Assembly: GCA_021323705.1 (NCBI GenBank)
Contig: JAJPKL010000038.1
Span: 1 to 64,000 of the forward strand
Reading direction: 5' to 3'
From: Nitrososphaerota archaeon
GTDB taxonomy: Archaea; Thermoproteota; Nitrososphaeria; Nitrososphaerales; Nitrosopumilaceae
Length of the DNA stretch: 64,000 nucleotides
Positions 44,748 to 52,633 of the stretch are shown piece by piece; the stretch's first letter is position 1; every line of letters starts with the position of its first letter. Below the pieces are notes generated by a model. The model worked only from the letters and a program-made list of their open reading frames with translations, ran no database searches and was not told where the DNA came from. The position numbers were made by a program, and so were the translations under genes.

Positions 44748-44924
44748 CCTTTGATCTTACTATTTAAGTTTTGAACGTAATTTTTTCAATTTCAAAAAAT
44801 TCGTTGGGCACTGAACTATTTTTCAAAATCCCTTTGTGGGTTCTAAATCAAACACAAATGTGATTTAATCACTACCGATAAAATCGTACATGATTAAAAA
44901 ATAAAAAAGAAAAGGAATTATTCC

Positions 44925-45458
44925 TTATTTGCTTGGTGTAGTTCCTATGACAACTGGACCTTCTGCTGAACCCATTGCCTTGTAAAACACATCGCCCATA
45001 GGTCCTCCCATACCATGAAACATCACAACTTGTCCTGGCATACCAGAAATTCCATCAGGTGCCTCTGTGTTTGAGAGCACTTGTCCGTTGCCTGCATCAA
45101 CTATGACAAGATGTGTCTTGCCTGTGCTGTCAAGGACCTGGAAGTTGTACACATAGTATCCTTGGTATGGTCCAAGCTGGCCTCCTGTCACTGTACCGCT
45201 CGTTACAGCAGACTGGGCAGTATTTGTAGCATCGATAAACTTTGTCTTGACACTCTGCATCAGAAGCTGGTTTATGTTGACGCTTCCTTGAATTGTAGGT
45301 ATATTGATTGGTTTGCCAAATATGGTCTCGCTACCGTTGGTTGATGCCGAACTGGAGGTGTCTGCGTACACAGATACTGTGGTTCCAATGGCAGCAATCA
45401 TTGCTATACCTAGGACAATTCCAAGCATTGTCTTTTTGTTTGAAATGATTTTATTCAT
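44925..45458 (-). CDS. Secreted PepSY-like domain protein
   Basis: A 177-residue protein with a signal peptide (MLGIVLGIAMIAAIGTTVSVYA). A PepSY-like segment (QSAVTSGTVTGGQLGPYQGYYVYNFQVLDSTGKTHLVIVDAGNGQVL) follows at about residues 82-130. The C-terminus is Gly/Met-rich (MPGQVVMFHGMGGPMGD), with several Met and His that could bind metal. The gene is divergent from the winged-helix regulator at 45651, and a palindrome at 45523 lies between them, so regulation by that protein is likely. Function unknown. Confidence 0.8.
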   Translation of the reverse strand: MNKIISNKKTMLGIVLGIAMIAAIGTTVSVYADTSSSASTNGSETIFGKPINIPTIQGSVNINQLLMQSVKTKFIDATNTAQSAVTSGTVTGGQLGPYQGYYVYNFQVLDSTGKTHLVIVDAGNGQVLSNTEAPDGISGMPGQVVMFHGMGGPMGDVFYKAMGSAEGPVVIGTTPSK

Positions 45459-45522
45459 TGCAAAGGCAATAACTGCAGTAAATCTATAAAATTTTGTTCA
45501 ACCTTGTTAGTTCATAATATTA

Positions 45523-45540
45523 GGTAACATAGTTACCGAG
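45523..45540. promoter_or_regulatory. Operator-like palindrome, copy 1 (GGTAAC-ATA-GTTACC)
   Basis: GGTAAC (45523-45528) and GTTACC (45532-45537) form a perfect 6-bp dyad with a 3-base spacer, followed by GAG. The 17 bases 45524-45540 recur exactly, inverted, at 45942-45958. It lies 65 bases before the divergent PepSY gene and 111 bases before the regulator's start. A second weaker dyad (atacataa 45541-45548 / ttatgtat 45571-45578) is adjacent. Confidence 0.7.
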
Positions 45541-45650
45541 ATACATAATTAGTTGAAATCTAACTTCTCGTTATGTATTTCACAGTAGGATCATACTCTA
45601 TTCGTAATTGTATAACACAAGACGCAGTATTGGTTTGATGGGGAAATTGT

Positions 45651-45941
45651 TTGTCGCATGAGTACAGAGACAGAATCTTCATAAGAAAAGACATCTTACT
45701 TGCTCTGACAGAAGCAGGAGAACTAAATCAGACATCTCTTCTCTCACGTTGTGGTCTGAACATTGTCGCTCACAAGGATATATTGGAAGATCTGGAAAGG
45801 AAAGGTTTCATAAGTAGAACAGAAGAACCTTGGGGCAGCAAGAAAATAGTAAAGTATAACATAACAGACAAAGGAATTCATGTTTTAAAGAATGTCTTGG
45901 ATCCATACGAAGAACTTTTTCCAAGAAAAAGTAAGGAGTAA
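45651..45941 (+). CDS. Small winged-helix transcriptional regulator
   Basis: A 96-residue single-domain winged helix: IFIRKDILLALTEAG, NQTSLLSRCGLNIVAHKDILEDLERKGFISR as helix-turn-helix, and a wing with KIVKYNITDKGIHVL. It resembles archaeal DUF4364/PadR-like or SSO-type mini-regulators that bind DNA as dimers. Start TTG 45651. Identical palindromes flank the gene on both sides, the second beginning one base after its stop, strongly suggesting it binds them and controls itself, the PepSY gene and the two-TM gene. Confidence 0.85.
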   Translation: MSHEYRDRIFIRKDILLALTEAGELNQTSLLSRCGLNIVAHKDILEDLERKGFISRTEEPWGSKKIVKYNITDKGIHVLKNVLDPYEELFPRKSKE

Positions 45942-45958
45942 CTCGGTAACTATGTTAC
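45942..45958. promoter_or_regulatory. Operator-like palindrome, copy 2 (inverted)
   Basis: CTCGGTAACTATGTTAC is the exact reverse complement of 45524-45540. It contains the dyad GGTAAC-TAT-GTTAC, starts one base after the regulator's stop codon and ends 27 bases before the GTG start of the next gene, placing it where an archaeal repressor would block transcription initiation. Confidence 0.7.
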
Positions 45959-45985
45959 AGAAGCATTTTAAGACAAACAAAGGGA

Positions 45986-46600
45986 GTGCATGATACCGTG
46001 TCAGAACCTGATAACGAACCGCCACCAAAGGAGAGTGAACGCGAGAGCGTCTTCAAGGTTTTAGATGAGCTTGTTTCACACATGTTCACTTTTAGAAACG
46101 TTGCCATGATGCTAATCATTTCTGCATTTGTCTTGGTCCCAATCTCTCTTGTCATTGCGGTTTTGTTGCTATCTGGTCCATCTTTAGTTCCAGGACCAGA
46201 GGTTCATTTCGTAAGAGTTGGAATGATGAACGGTACTGGACCGATAAATGGTACGGGTTTTAACGCAAGCTACATGCCAGGTCAGGTATTCATTCAGAGA
46301 GCTACTAATATGACAGGCGGAGGCGAAATAGTGTCCATACAGAGGGGACCACCTGATATTATGTACCTTCCACCTGGTCCTCCAAAATTCATGATCTCCG
46401 GTGGTCCATTTCCGCATCAAATTCTTGACATTAGTACCATAATCATTGTATTCATTGTGATCTCGATCGTGTTGTCATCGATATACCTCTTTATAGGCAT
46501 CAAGGAATACAGCTTTTTCTCAAAATGGAACAAGAAATTCCGCAGGTACACGTCCTTGAAGGAAAAAGCCGAAAGGGAGCTTGGTGAGGACAATCCATAG
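45986..46600 (+). CDS. Unknown protein with two membrane helices and an external loop
   Basis: A 204-residue protein starting with GTG 45986 after a GGGA ribosome-binding motif. The acidic N-terminus (SEPDNEPPPKESERES) is cytosolic. Membrane helix 1 is about residues 37-63 (VAMMLIISAFVLVPISLVIAVLLL). A loop of about 80 residues rich in Gly/Pro/Asn with NGT sites (NGTGPINGTGFN) follows. Helix 2 is about 152-175 and a basic cytosolic tail ends it. The glycosylation-like sites support an external loop. No known family; likely regulated by the upstream palindrome. Confidence 0.75.
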   Translation: MHDTVSEPDNEPPPKESERESVFKVLDELVSHMFTFRNVAMMLIISAFVLVPISLVIAVLLLSGPSLVPGPEVHFVRVGMMNGTGPINGTGFNASYMPGQVFIQRATNMTGGGEIVSIQRGPPDIMYLPPGPPKFMISGGPFPHQILDISTIIIVFIVISIVLSSIYLFIGIKEYSFFSKWNKKFRRYTSLKEKAERELGEDNP

Positions 46601-46690
46601 AAAAAAAAGACATCGATGATACAAGAATTTGTATACAACTCGTAAAGATTGACCCAAGTGATATTATTCAAGACAAATCTTTTCATTTTA

Positions 46691-47044
46691 TTAATTTGAA
46701 ATTGCTGGCAAATATTCTACCGTAGCATTGGCAAAGCCAGTAATTTTGGAATTGTAACTTGATACACTACAGCTTCCCATACCAAAGAATACAGGTATAT
46801 CTTGCGAAGATATTTGAGAAGAGTTTAGGCCAACTGCAATATCCATGTCACTTGGACAGGTAAGTGGTATGGAGTAGATTCCTTTTGCATCATGTGGTGC
46901 TGTGAGGGCATAAACAACCGGATAGTTTTCCCCTGCATTGTGAGGAATGGAGGGAGGAACAACAGAGACCCCTAGGCTAACATTCATGAACTTTCTGGGA
47001 TATCCTAGAAAGGTTCCAGATGCAAGGACTGTCTGGTATTTCAA
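46691..47044 (-). pseudogene. C-terminal fragment of an exported protein, cut by an IS remnant
   Basis: The frame codes for a beta-rich piece (SLGVSVVPPSIPHNAG...YSIPLTCPSDMDIAVGLNSS...ATVEYLPAIS) that looks like the end of an extracellular protein. No signal peptide or N-terminal part is present. Its first 20 or so codons are antisense to a transposase remnant beginning near 46970, so the 5' part of the gene was evidently lost at that junction. Not expected to give a functional product. Confidence 0.65.
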
Positions 47045-47273
47045 GCAGAGGATTGCAAGGAACCTAGAGATGGAAAAGAAATTTTGGGAGGAGATGAGGA
47101 CACAGCTTGAAATGTGTAGAATTTCTGTCAGGAAGGGTCAGTCAAAGGAACCTGTTATTATTGAGCTTGGCAGACGGCGGTCAAGGAGAGTATTAATGCA
47201 AATCCGTGATAATCGCATCAGACTCCATATGGGCGTGAATGATAAGAATTGCTTCAAACATTGCCCGATTTAA
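46947..47273 (+). pseudogene. Remnant of an IS5-like transposase
   Basis: From about 46970 the frame reads TFMNFLGYPRKVPDARTVWYFKQRI, then EKKFWEEMRTQLEMCRISVRKG, which matches the N-terminal DUF772-type region of IS5/ISA1214-family transposases (NFLGYP.KVPD..T.W.F..R). After VRKG the sequence leaves the family and stops at 47273, with no DDE catalytic core. The first 8 codons of the frame belong to the neighbouring broken gene. It is a short dead relic rather than a working element; no terminal inverted repeats were found. Confidence 0.75.
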
Positions 47274-47457
47274 CAGAGAAGTAACAAAATAACCACCACG
47301 TAGGAGCTAGTCTGTGAATTCAAACTCGGGATTGAAGCTAATTTAGCTAAATTCATCCATGGGCTTGTTTTAGTGTAGGCTTTTAACTAAAACATAAAGG
47401 CATCGAGTATTCCTGTACAAGTCGTAGTAAGAATTAGAACAAAATCGTATGGGATTT
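47274..47457. other. Gene-free stretch after the IS relic
   Basis: These 184 bases hold no credible gene. A short palindrome GCTAATTTAGC lies near 47337. A frame ELVCEFKLGIEANLAKFIHG is open for about 25 codons but has no start signal; it may be further decayed mobile-element DNA. I cannot assign it. Confidence 0.4.
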
Positions 47458-47976
47458 TCAATCAAACTCTCCCCCATGTGTGATAATGTGAAGAATTACA
47501 AGTGTTATCAATAATACTGCTAGAATAAATTGACCGTGCACCAGCCTTCCAAAAATTTTCAAATCTTTGTCTGAAGCATATTTGAGAATTATTCCACTTA
47601 TCATCGAGACAGTCATTACTATTACCAATGAAAGAGATATGGCATCCAGTTCATGGATAAGCAGTAATCCATGAGAGAGACCCGCAAAATATCCAACTGA
47701 ATTTAACATTATGTGAAAATTCAAAATTGGTTTGTAGATAGGTACAATTCCTTGTGAAATCTCAGGTCCTCCAACCAATTTCAAGATGGAGGTTTTTCTT
47801 ACCATGTTGAATATGACAAGCGAGAGATTTGCAACCAATCCAGAACCAATGGAAATCCAGCCCAGCGTTATAGCTGTGTGATTCCCTTCCCCATCTTCCC
47901 CATATGCTACTGCTGGAATGAAAAGAAGAATCAATAGCAAGGGAAGTATCTTTGGGTTTTTTGAAAAAAAATGCAT
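47458..47976 (-). CDS. Membrane protein with four helices and conserved-looking histidines (cytochrome b561-like?)
   Basis: A 172-residue protein: signal peptide (PLLLILLFIPAVAYG), then about four membrane helices. Histidines sit in or near helices: NFHIMLNSVG, GLSHGLLLIHEL, RLVHGQFILAV, VILHIITHGGE. A four-helix bundle with paired His is how b561-type and ferric-reductase-like proteins hold heme, so electron transfer is a fair guess but unproven. It follows the gene at 47981 after 4 bases and is probably co-transcribed with it. Confidence 0.75.
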   Translation of the reverse strand: MHFFSKNPKILPLLLILLFIPAVAYGEDGEGNHTAITLGWISIGSGLVANLSLVIFNMVRKTSILKLVGGPEISQGIVPIYKPILNFHIMLNSVGYFAGLSHGLLLIHELDAISLSLVIVMTVSMISGIILKYASDKDLKIFGRLVHGQFILAVLLITLVILHIITHGGEFD

Positions 47977-47980
47977 AAAG

Positions 47981-48280
47981 CTACACCAAACTCTTGGCTA
48001 TAGCCTTTCTTTTTGCTTTGTAGATCTTCCAGGCAGAATACACTACAACACTTACTATTGCAGCTACAGTGACGAACAATATCAGACCAGAACTATCAGA
48101 TTTCACTGAATGTTCTGTCTCATGTTCTTCCTGTTCTGTCTGAGGTGTTGTAGCAGTTGTTTGTTTTTCATGAATGTTGCCTACTTCGGATACTTCGTTT
48201 TCTGATTCTGCAAAAGCCATTGCAGGTACAATTATGGCAAACATTACTAATGCCACTAGTCCGTAGGGAAGAATTTTCAT
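47981..48280 (-). CDS. Small exported protein with C-terminal membrane helix
   Basis: A 99-residue protein: signal peptide (PYGLVALVMFAIIVPAMAFA), an acidic Thr/Glu/His-rich external segment (TEQEEHETEHSV) that could bind metal ions, a membrane helix (SGLILFVTVAAIVSVVVYSAW) and a basic tail (KIYKAKRKAIAKS). It is divergent from the P-type ATPase gene and shares with it a 204-base region containing the palindrome at 48385. No family recognised. Confidence 0.72.
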   Translation of the reverse strand: MKILPYGLVALVMFAIIVPAMAFAESENEVSEVGNIHEKQTTATTPQTEQEEHETEHSVKSDSSGLILFVTVAAIVSVVVYSAWKIYKAKRKAIAKSLV

Positions 48281-48384
48281 TGAGAGTATATTATCTAAAA
48301 CGGAATAAAACCGGTTCTACCATTTTCGTTGATGAGAACAGGAGTTAATTATTAAATGAGGGCAAAATAATGGCAAATCAATTC

Positions 48385-48403
48385 TACGTTGGGAAGCAAC
48401 GTA
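48385..48403. promoter_or_regulatory. Palindrome in the divergent region before the P-type ATPase
   Basis: TACGTTG (48385-48391) and CAACGTA (48397-48403) form a perfect 7-bp dyad with a 5-base spacer. It lies 81 bases before the ATPase start and 104 bases before the divergent membrane-protein start. A site for a metal-sensing repressor shared by both units is inferred from position only. TATA-like gttataaattt lies at about 48455, nearer the ATPase. Confidence 0.55.
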
Positions 48404-48484
48404 TTTACTTTAACTACTGCCTAATTATCATAACTGATATCTATACTGTCGTTATAAATTTTTGAAATTCCGCCATATCTAGTA

Positions 48485-50347
48485 ATGAACATCACAGAAA
48501 AGGATAATCAAAATCCAACGATATTCCTAAAACAATACCCTATTCCGGTAGTTGCACTGTGTGGCCTAATACTAGGAGGATTGCTTCATGCCTTTTACAA
48601 TTCAGAAACTGGTCATATTGCATGGCTTGTCACTTTGCTTGTTGGTGGTTCTCCTATAGTTTGGCAAACCTTCAGAGGAATACTTCACAAACATTTTGCC
48701 TCAGACATTGTAGCCATGATGGCAATTATCGCATCCATAATACTTAATGACGCATTTCCTGGTGTTATCATAGTTTTAATGCAATCCGGTGGCAAAGCAT
48801 TAGAAGATTATGCTTACAAAAGGGCAACATCGTCTCTTGATGTTTTACTTTCAAGATCACCAAAAACTGCAATTAGAAAAGAAGATCATGTTCTGAATAC
48901 CATTAACGTATCAGACATCCAAGTAAATGATGTTCTAGTTATTCGACCAGGCGATCTGATTCCAGTGGATGGAAATATAGTAAGCTCAGAGGCTCATATC
49001 GATGAATCATCGCTCACAGGAGAACCCCTATCAAGAACCAAAAAATTGGGAGACCAGGTATTTAGTGGAACAGTAAATGTTGGCAAAGCATTTGAAATAA
49101 GAGCCACAAAAAGAAGCGAAGAAAGTCAATACTCAAAGATAGTCAAACTTGTCAAAAAGGCTCAGGAAGAAAAAGCACCGATTCAAAGACTAGCTGACAA
49201 ATATGCAGTTTGGTTTACTCCACTTACTTTAGGAATAAGTGCAATTGGCTGGTTGCTGACAAACAACTTTGAAACAATACTTTCAGTGTTAGTTGTTGCG
49301 ACCCCATGTTCTCTAATCTTTGCCACTCCAGTCGCTATAATTAGCGGAATAAACAAGGCAGCTAAAGCAGGAATCATTGTAAAATCAGGTTCTGCAATAG
49401 AACAAGTAGGAAAGACAGAAGTTGTTGTATTTGATAAAACTGGAACCATTACCTTTGGAACTCCAAATGTGGAAAGAATTATTTCTTTTGGTGACGTTCC
49501 TCCCGACGAAATATTACGTAAGACTGCAAGTTTGGAACAGTTATCGTCGCATCCCATTGCTACTATGATCACACGCAAAGGCGAGGAAAAATTTGGCAGA
49601 CTCCAAATACCAAAGAATTTTCGTGAGATCTCAGGGGCAGGTGTAGAAGGTTATGTGGAAGGGGAATACATTCTAGTAGGAGCCCCTAGCATATTTGAAA
49701 ATCTAGGCAGTGAAATCTCAAAGTATTTTGGAGATGTAAATAATCAGATAAAAACTGAAGGAAGAATGATAGCATTTGTTGGTATTAATAACAAACTTTC
49801 GGGCGCTATTGTATTTGGGGACAAAATAAGGCTCGAAGTTCCACAAATGATACAAAATTTGAAAAAAGATGGTATCAAGCAAACAATTCTATTGACAGGT
49901 GACAACTTTGTCAATGCAAAAAACATTGCTGCCGAGGCTGGAATGTCATCTTTTAAAGCAGAGTTGTTGCCGGAGCAGAAAGTAGTAGAAATTAAGAAAC
50001 TTAAGCAAAGTTTTGACACTGTTATAATGGTTGGAGACGGCATCAATGATGCTCCAGCTCTGGCCGCATCCACTGTGGGAATAGCCATGGGTTCGCGCGG
50101 AACAGCAATTTCTGCCGAAGCTGCAGACGTTGTACTTTTGGTTGATAACGTATCCAAAGTTGCAAACACAATTGAGATAGGAAAACGAACCATAACTGTC
50201 GCAAAACAAAGCATCTTTGTTGGTCTTGGCTTGAGTTTTGTTCTCATGGGAATAGCTGCCCTTGGTTACTTGCCTCCTGCCATTGGAGCACTACTCCAAG
50301 AAGGACTAGATATTAGTGTAATTTTGAATGCTCTTCGTGCAAGATAA
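48485..50347 (+). CDS. P1B-type heavy-metal-transporting ATPase with a TPC motif
   Basis: A 620-residue metal pump. Present are TGEP (actuator), the transmembrane metal motif ATPCSL near residue 273, DKTGTIT near 317, the SSHPIA nucleotide-domain motif and GDGINDAPAL. There is no N-terminal metal-binding domain. The usual CPC or CPH is replaced by TPC followed by Ser, placing it in a less-studied P1B subgroup; the transported ion cannot be told. The ending LPPAIGALLQEGLDISVILNALRA is typical of the family. It is followed by an APC transporter 27 bases on. Confidence 0.93.
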   Translation: MNITEKDNQNPTIFLKQYPIPVVALCGLILGGLLHAFYNSETGHIAWLVTLLVGGSPIVWQTFRGILHKHFASDIVAMMAIIASIILNDAFPGVIIVLMQSGGKALEDYAYKRATSSLDVLLSRSPKTAIRKEDHVLNTINVSDIQVNDVLVIRPGDLIPVDGNIVSSEAHIDESSLTGEPLSRTKKLGDQVFSGTVNVGKAFEIRATKRSEESQYSKIVKLVKKAQEEKAPIQRLADKYAVWFTPLTLGISAIGWLLTNNFETILSVLVVATPCSLIFATPVAIISGINKAAKAGIIVKSGSAIEQVGKTEVVVFDKTGTITFGTPNVERIISFGDVPPDEILRKTASLEQLSSHPIATMITRKGEEKFGRLQIPKNFREISGAGVEGYVEGEYILVGAPSIFENLGSEISKYFGDVNNQIKTEGRMIAFVGINNKLSGAIVFGDKIRLEVPQMIQNLKKDGIKQTILLTGDNFVNAKNIAAEAGMSSFKAELLPEQKVVEIKKLKQSFDTVIMVGDGINDAPALAASTVGIAMGSRGTAISAEAADVVLLVDNVSKVANTIEIGKRTITVAKQSIFVGLGLSFVLMGIAALGYLPPAIGALLQEGLDISVILNALRAR

Positions 50348-50374
50348 TTTACATCAAAAGAGGAAATCAAGAAA

Positions 50375-51652
50375 ATGACTGAACTCAAACGCCATCTGGG
50401 GCTTTTTTCCACCACAATGTACGGAGTTGGCATAATTCTTGGTGCTGGAATTTATGTTCTTGTGGGAAGTGCAGCAGGAACTGCAGGAAACTCTGTCTGG
50501 CTTTCTTTTCTTATGGGTTCAGCAGTAGCAGCATTATCAGGTCTGAGTTATGCCGAACTTGGTTCAATTTATCCAAGGTCTGCAGCAGAATTTGTCTTTG
50601 TCAAAAATGCATTCAAAAGTAACTTTCTGGGCTCTACCGTCGGATGGCTGTCAGTCTTTGTTTCAATAATATCTGCTGCCACTGTTGCATTAGGATTTGG
50701 CGGTTACATCACAGAATTCATTCACGTGCCGATCATTGTATCTGCCATGTTGCTTATTGGTTCTCTTTCTATTGTGAACTTTCTTGGAATAAGGGAATCG
50801 TCTTGGATGAATATTGTATTTACCCTTATAGAAGTAACTGGTCTTGCTATAATAATCTACTTGGGTTTCTCATCTGGCCAAGTTGACTCGGTAAATTATT
50901 TGGAGATGCCATTTGGAATACATGGTATTTTTCTTGGATTCATATTGATATTTTTTGCATTTATTGGCTTTGAAGACATGGTAAACATTGCTGAGGAAAC
51001 AAAAAACCCCCAGAGAACAATTCCTAAAGCTATTTTATTTTCAATTCTAATAACAGGAGTAATTTACATTCTCGTTTCACTGTCTGCGGTGCGAATAATG
51101 AATTGGAGTGAACTTGGACAATCCGTAGCACCACTTGCTGATGCAGCAGGCAAAATTATGGGTTTCAACGGCAGAATTCTTTTGTCTGTTCTGGCATTGT
51201 TTGCTACGACCAACACTGTACTGATAATTCTTCTTTCGGGCTCAAGAATGCTATACGGCCTGTCCTCACAAGACTCTCTACCTAAAATATTTGGAAGAAT
51301 CCATCATATAACAAAAACTCCTTGGGCGTCTGTGACACTCATGATGCTTGCATCAATCGCCTTTGTTCTAATTGGTAACATTGTGACTGTTGCAAATATC
51401 ACAGTATTTGTATTGGTTGTTGTTTATGCCATGGTTAACCTTTCAGTCATAATGTTGAGATTAAAAGAGCCAAATGTAGAACGCCCCTTCAAGATTCCAT
51501 TCCATATACGGAACTTTCCAATTCTACCGTCACTTGGCCTTGCTAGCACGTTATTCATGCTTACTCAATTTGATGTTTACGTGACAGTTGCTGGCATAGG
51601 AATAATATGCATTACGACGCTGTTTTTTATTTTCAGCAAACCCAAAATGTGA
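50375..51652 (+). CDS. APC-family amino acid/polyamine permease
   Basis: A 425-residue transporter with about 12 membrane helices. The first-helix signature GVGIILGAGIYVLVG and the helix-6 region FFAFIGFEDMVNIAEETKNPQRTIPKAI are typical of the APC superfamily. No extra domains. It starts 27 bases after the metal ATPase, suggesting co-transcription. Substrate unknown; amino acid import or exchange is most likely. Confidence 0.92.
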   Translation: MTELKRHLGLFSTTMYGVGIILGAGIYVLVGSAAGTAGNSVWLSFLMGSAVAALSGLSYAELGSIYPRSAAEFVFVKNAFKSNFLGSTVGWLSVFVSIISAATVALGFGGYITEFIHVPIIVSAMLLIGSLSIVNFLGIRESSWMNIVFTLIEVTGLAIIIYLGFSSGQVDSVNYLEMPFGIHGIFLGFILIFFAFIGFEDMVNIAEETKNPQRTIPKAILFSILITGVIYILVSLSAVRIMNWSELGQSVAPLADAAGKIMGFNGRILLSVLALFATTNTVLIILLSGSRMLYGLSSQDSLPKIFGRIHHITKTPWASVTLMMLASIAFVLIGNIVTVANITVFVLVVVYAMVNLSVIMLRLKEPNVERPFKIPFHIRNFPILPSLGLASTLFMLTQFDVYVTVAGIGIICITTLFFIFSKPKM

Positions 51653-51692
51653 TCAAAAAAAGATTTGATACAACAAGGCAGGAATTTTATTT

Positions 51693-52199
51693 CTATTTTA
51701 ATGTCAACCCAATTATCATTACAACTTTAGAGTATGAAACTGAGAAAACTTTTGCCACTTCGGGTAGTGTTTTGGCATAATTTGCTGCATCATACTTGTC
51801 TTGCCAGCTTATCGATTTTGCTTCAACTACGAGAATTTTTGCACCTGGCAATGACTGGTGAGCTTGAATCACAAAAGACGACATGTCCGCATTGGATGCT
51901 GGATTTGAGCGTGATATTCCATATGGCGTTGCAATCTCAAGACAGCCATTTTCCACTGTACAGGCAGGTAAGTTATGTTGAGCATTATAGGCAGCAAGTT
52001 TGCTTTCCAAGTTGACGTCGTGGGAAGTAACAATAATTGCAAGCATCGCGCCGTGTCCGCACAGGGATTGATCTGCCCAATTGGAAGAACTATTAGAACA
52101 CGTACTTGTAGCTAATACGTTTGGAATCATCATAGATGGTATAGCTAAAAGAAATGCTGTCCCAACTACGATGTTTCCTTTATTCAATCTAGATATCAT
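51693..52199 (-). CDS. Truncated, catalytically dead sedolisin (S53)-like exported protein
   Basis: I start at the ATG 52199, giving a signal peptide (NIVVGTAFLLAIPSMMIPNVLA). The body reads like the start of an S53 catalytic domain: LAIIVTSHDVNLESKLAAYNAQHNLPACTVENGCL and LPGAKILVVEAKSISWQDKYDAANYA. In active sedolisins a Glu and Asp lie just before the 'H..APGA' segment; here that stretch is NADMSSFVIQAHQ, lacking both. The frame ends at the point where the domain should continue (SVSYSK), so the Ser part is missing too. Either a decayed gene or a repurposed binding protein. Confidence 0.72.
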   Translation of the reverse strand: MISRLNKGNIVVGTAFLLAIPSMMIPNVLATSTCSNSSSNWADQSLCGHGAMLAIIVTSHDVNLESKLAAYNAQHNLPACTVENGCLEIATPYGISRSNPASNADMSSFVIQAHQSLPGAKILVVEAKSISWQDKYDAANYAKTLPEVAKVFSVSYSKVVMIIGLTLK

Positions 52200-52366
52200 A
52201 TGAATTACGCTTGTATTAAAGCTGGCAGCAATTCTCATCTGTGAAAATGCTATTGTGATTATTTTGGATGATTTTTGCTTTGTATCTGTTGTATGAAAAA
52301 CAAAGCAGTATGAGATTGACTCTCTTAACGAATCTGACCAAACTTAATATTGTTAAATGATGCAGC

Positions 52367-52633
52367 ATGACTGTGCTTCCAGAGCGCTGTTCAATTAGAG
52401 AAAATGGACAAGACTGTCCAATGCCTCCAGAGTTTGTCATCTCAATAAAATCTAAAGATGACGAATACATGGTAGGAGTAACTTGCGATAATCACAAAAA
52501 GATTTTTGGTGATAAATTGGAATCTCTACAAAAGGAGGGCAAAGTACCACAAGGCTCTATTCATTTTGAAGGGCTCAAGCCAGTAGGAACTGCCTGCATC
52601 AAAGTAGACCCGAACGATTTGATTCAGCTTTGA
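52367..52633 (+). CDS. Unknown 88-aa cysteine-containing protein
   Basis: Starts at ATG 52367 with TVLPERCSIRENGQDCPMPPEFVISI, followed by YMVGVTCDNHKKIF and CIKVDPNDLIQL. Four cysteines (about positions 8, 17, 40, 76) and a His near the third could form one metal site. It is soluble and small. The 3' end overlaps the convergent dehydrogenase by 35 bases. I do not recognise a family. Confidence 0.7.
   Translation: MTVLPERCSIRENGQDCPMPPEFVISIKSKDDEYMVGVTCDNHKKIFGDKLESLQKEGKVPQGSIHFEGLKPVGTACIKVDPNDLIQL

Noticed and set aside
46947-46969. First codons of the transposase frame (MEGGTTET) as a true start
   Set aside because: These bases are part of the broken - strand gene; transposase similarity starts only near 46970, so this Met is accidental.
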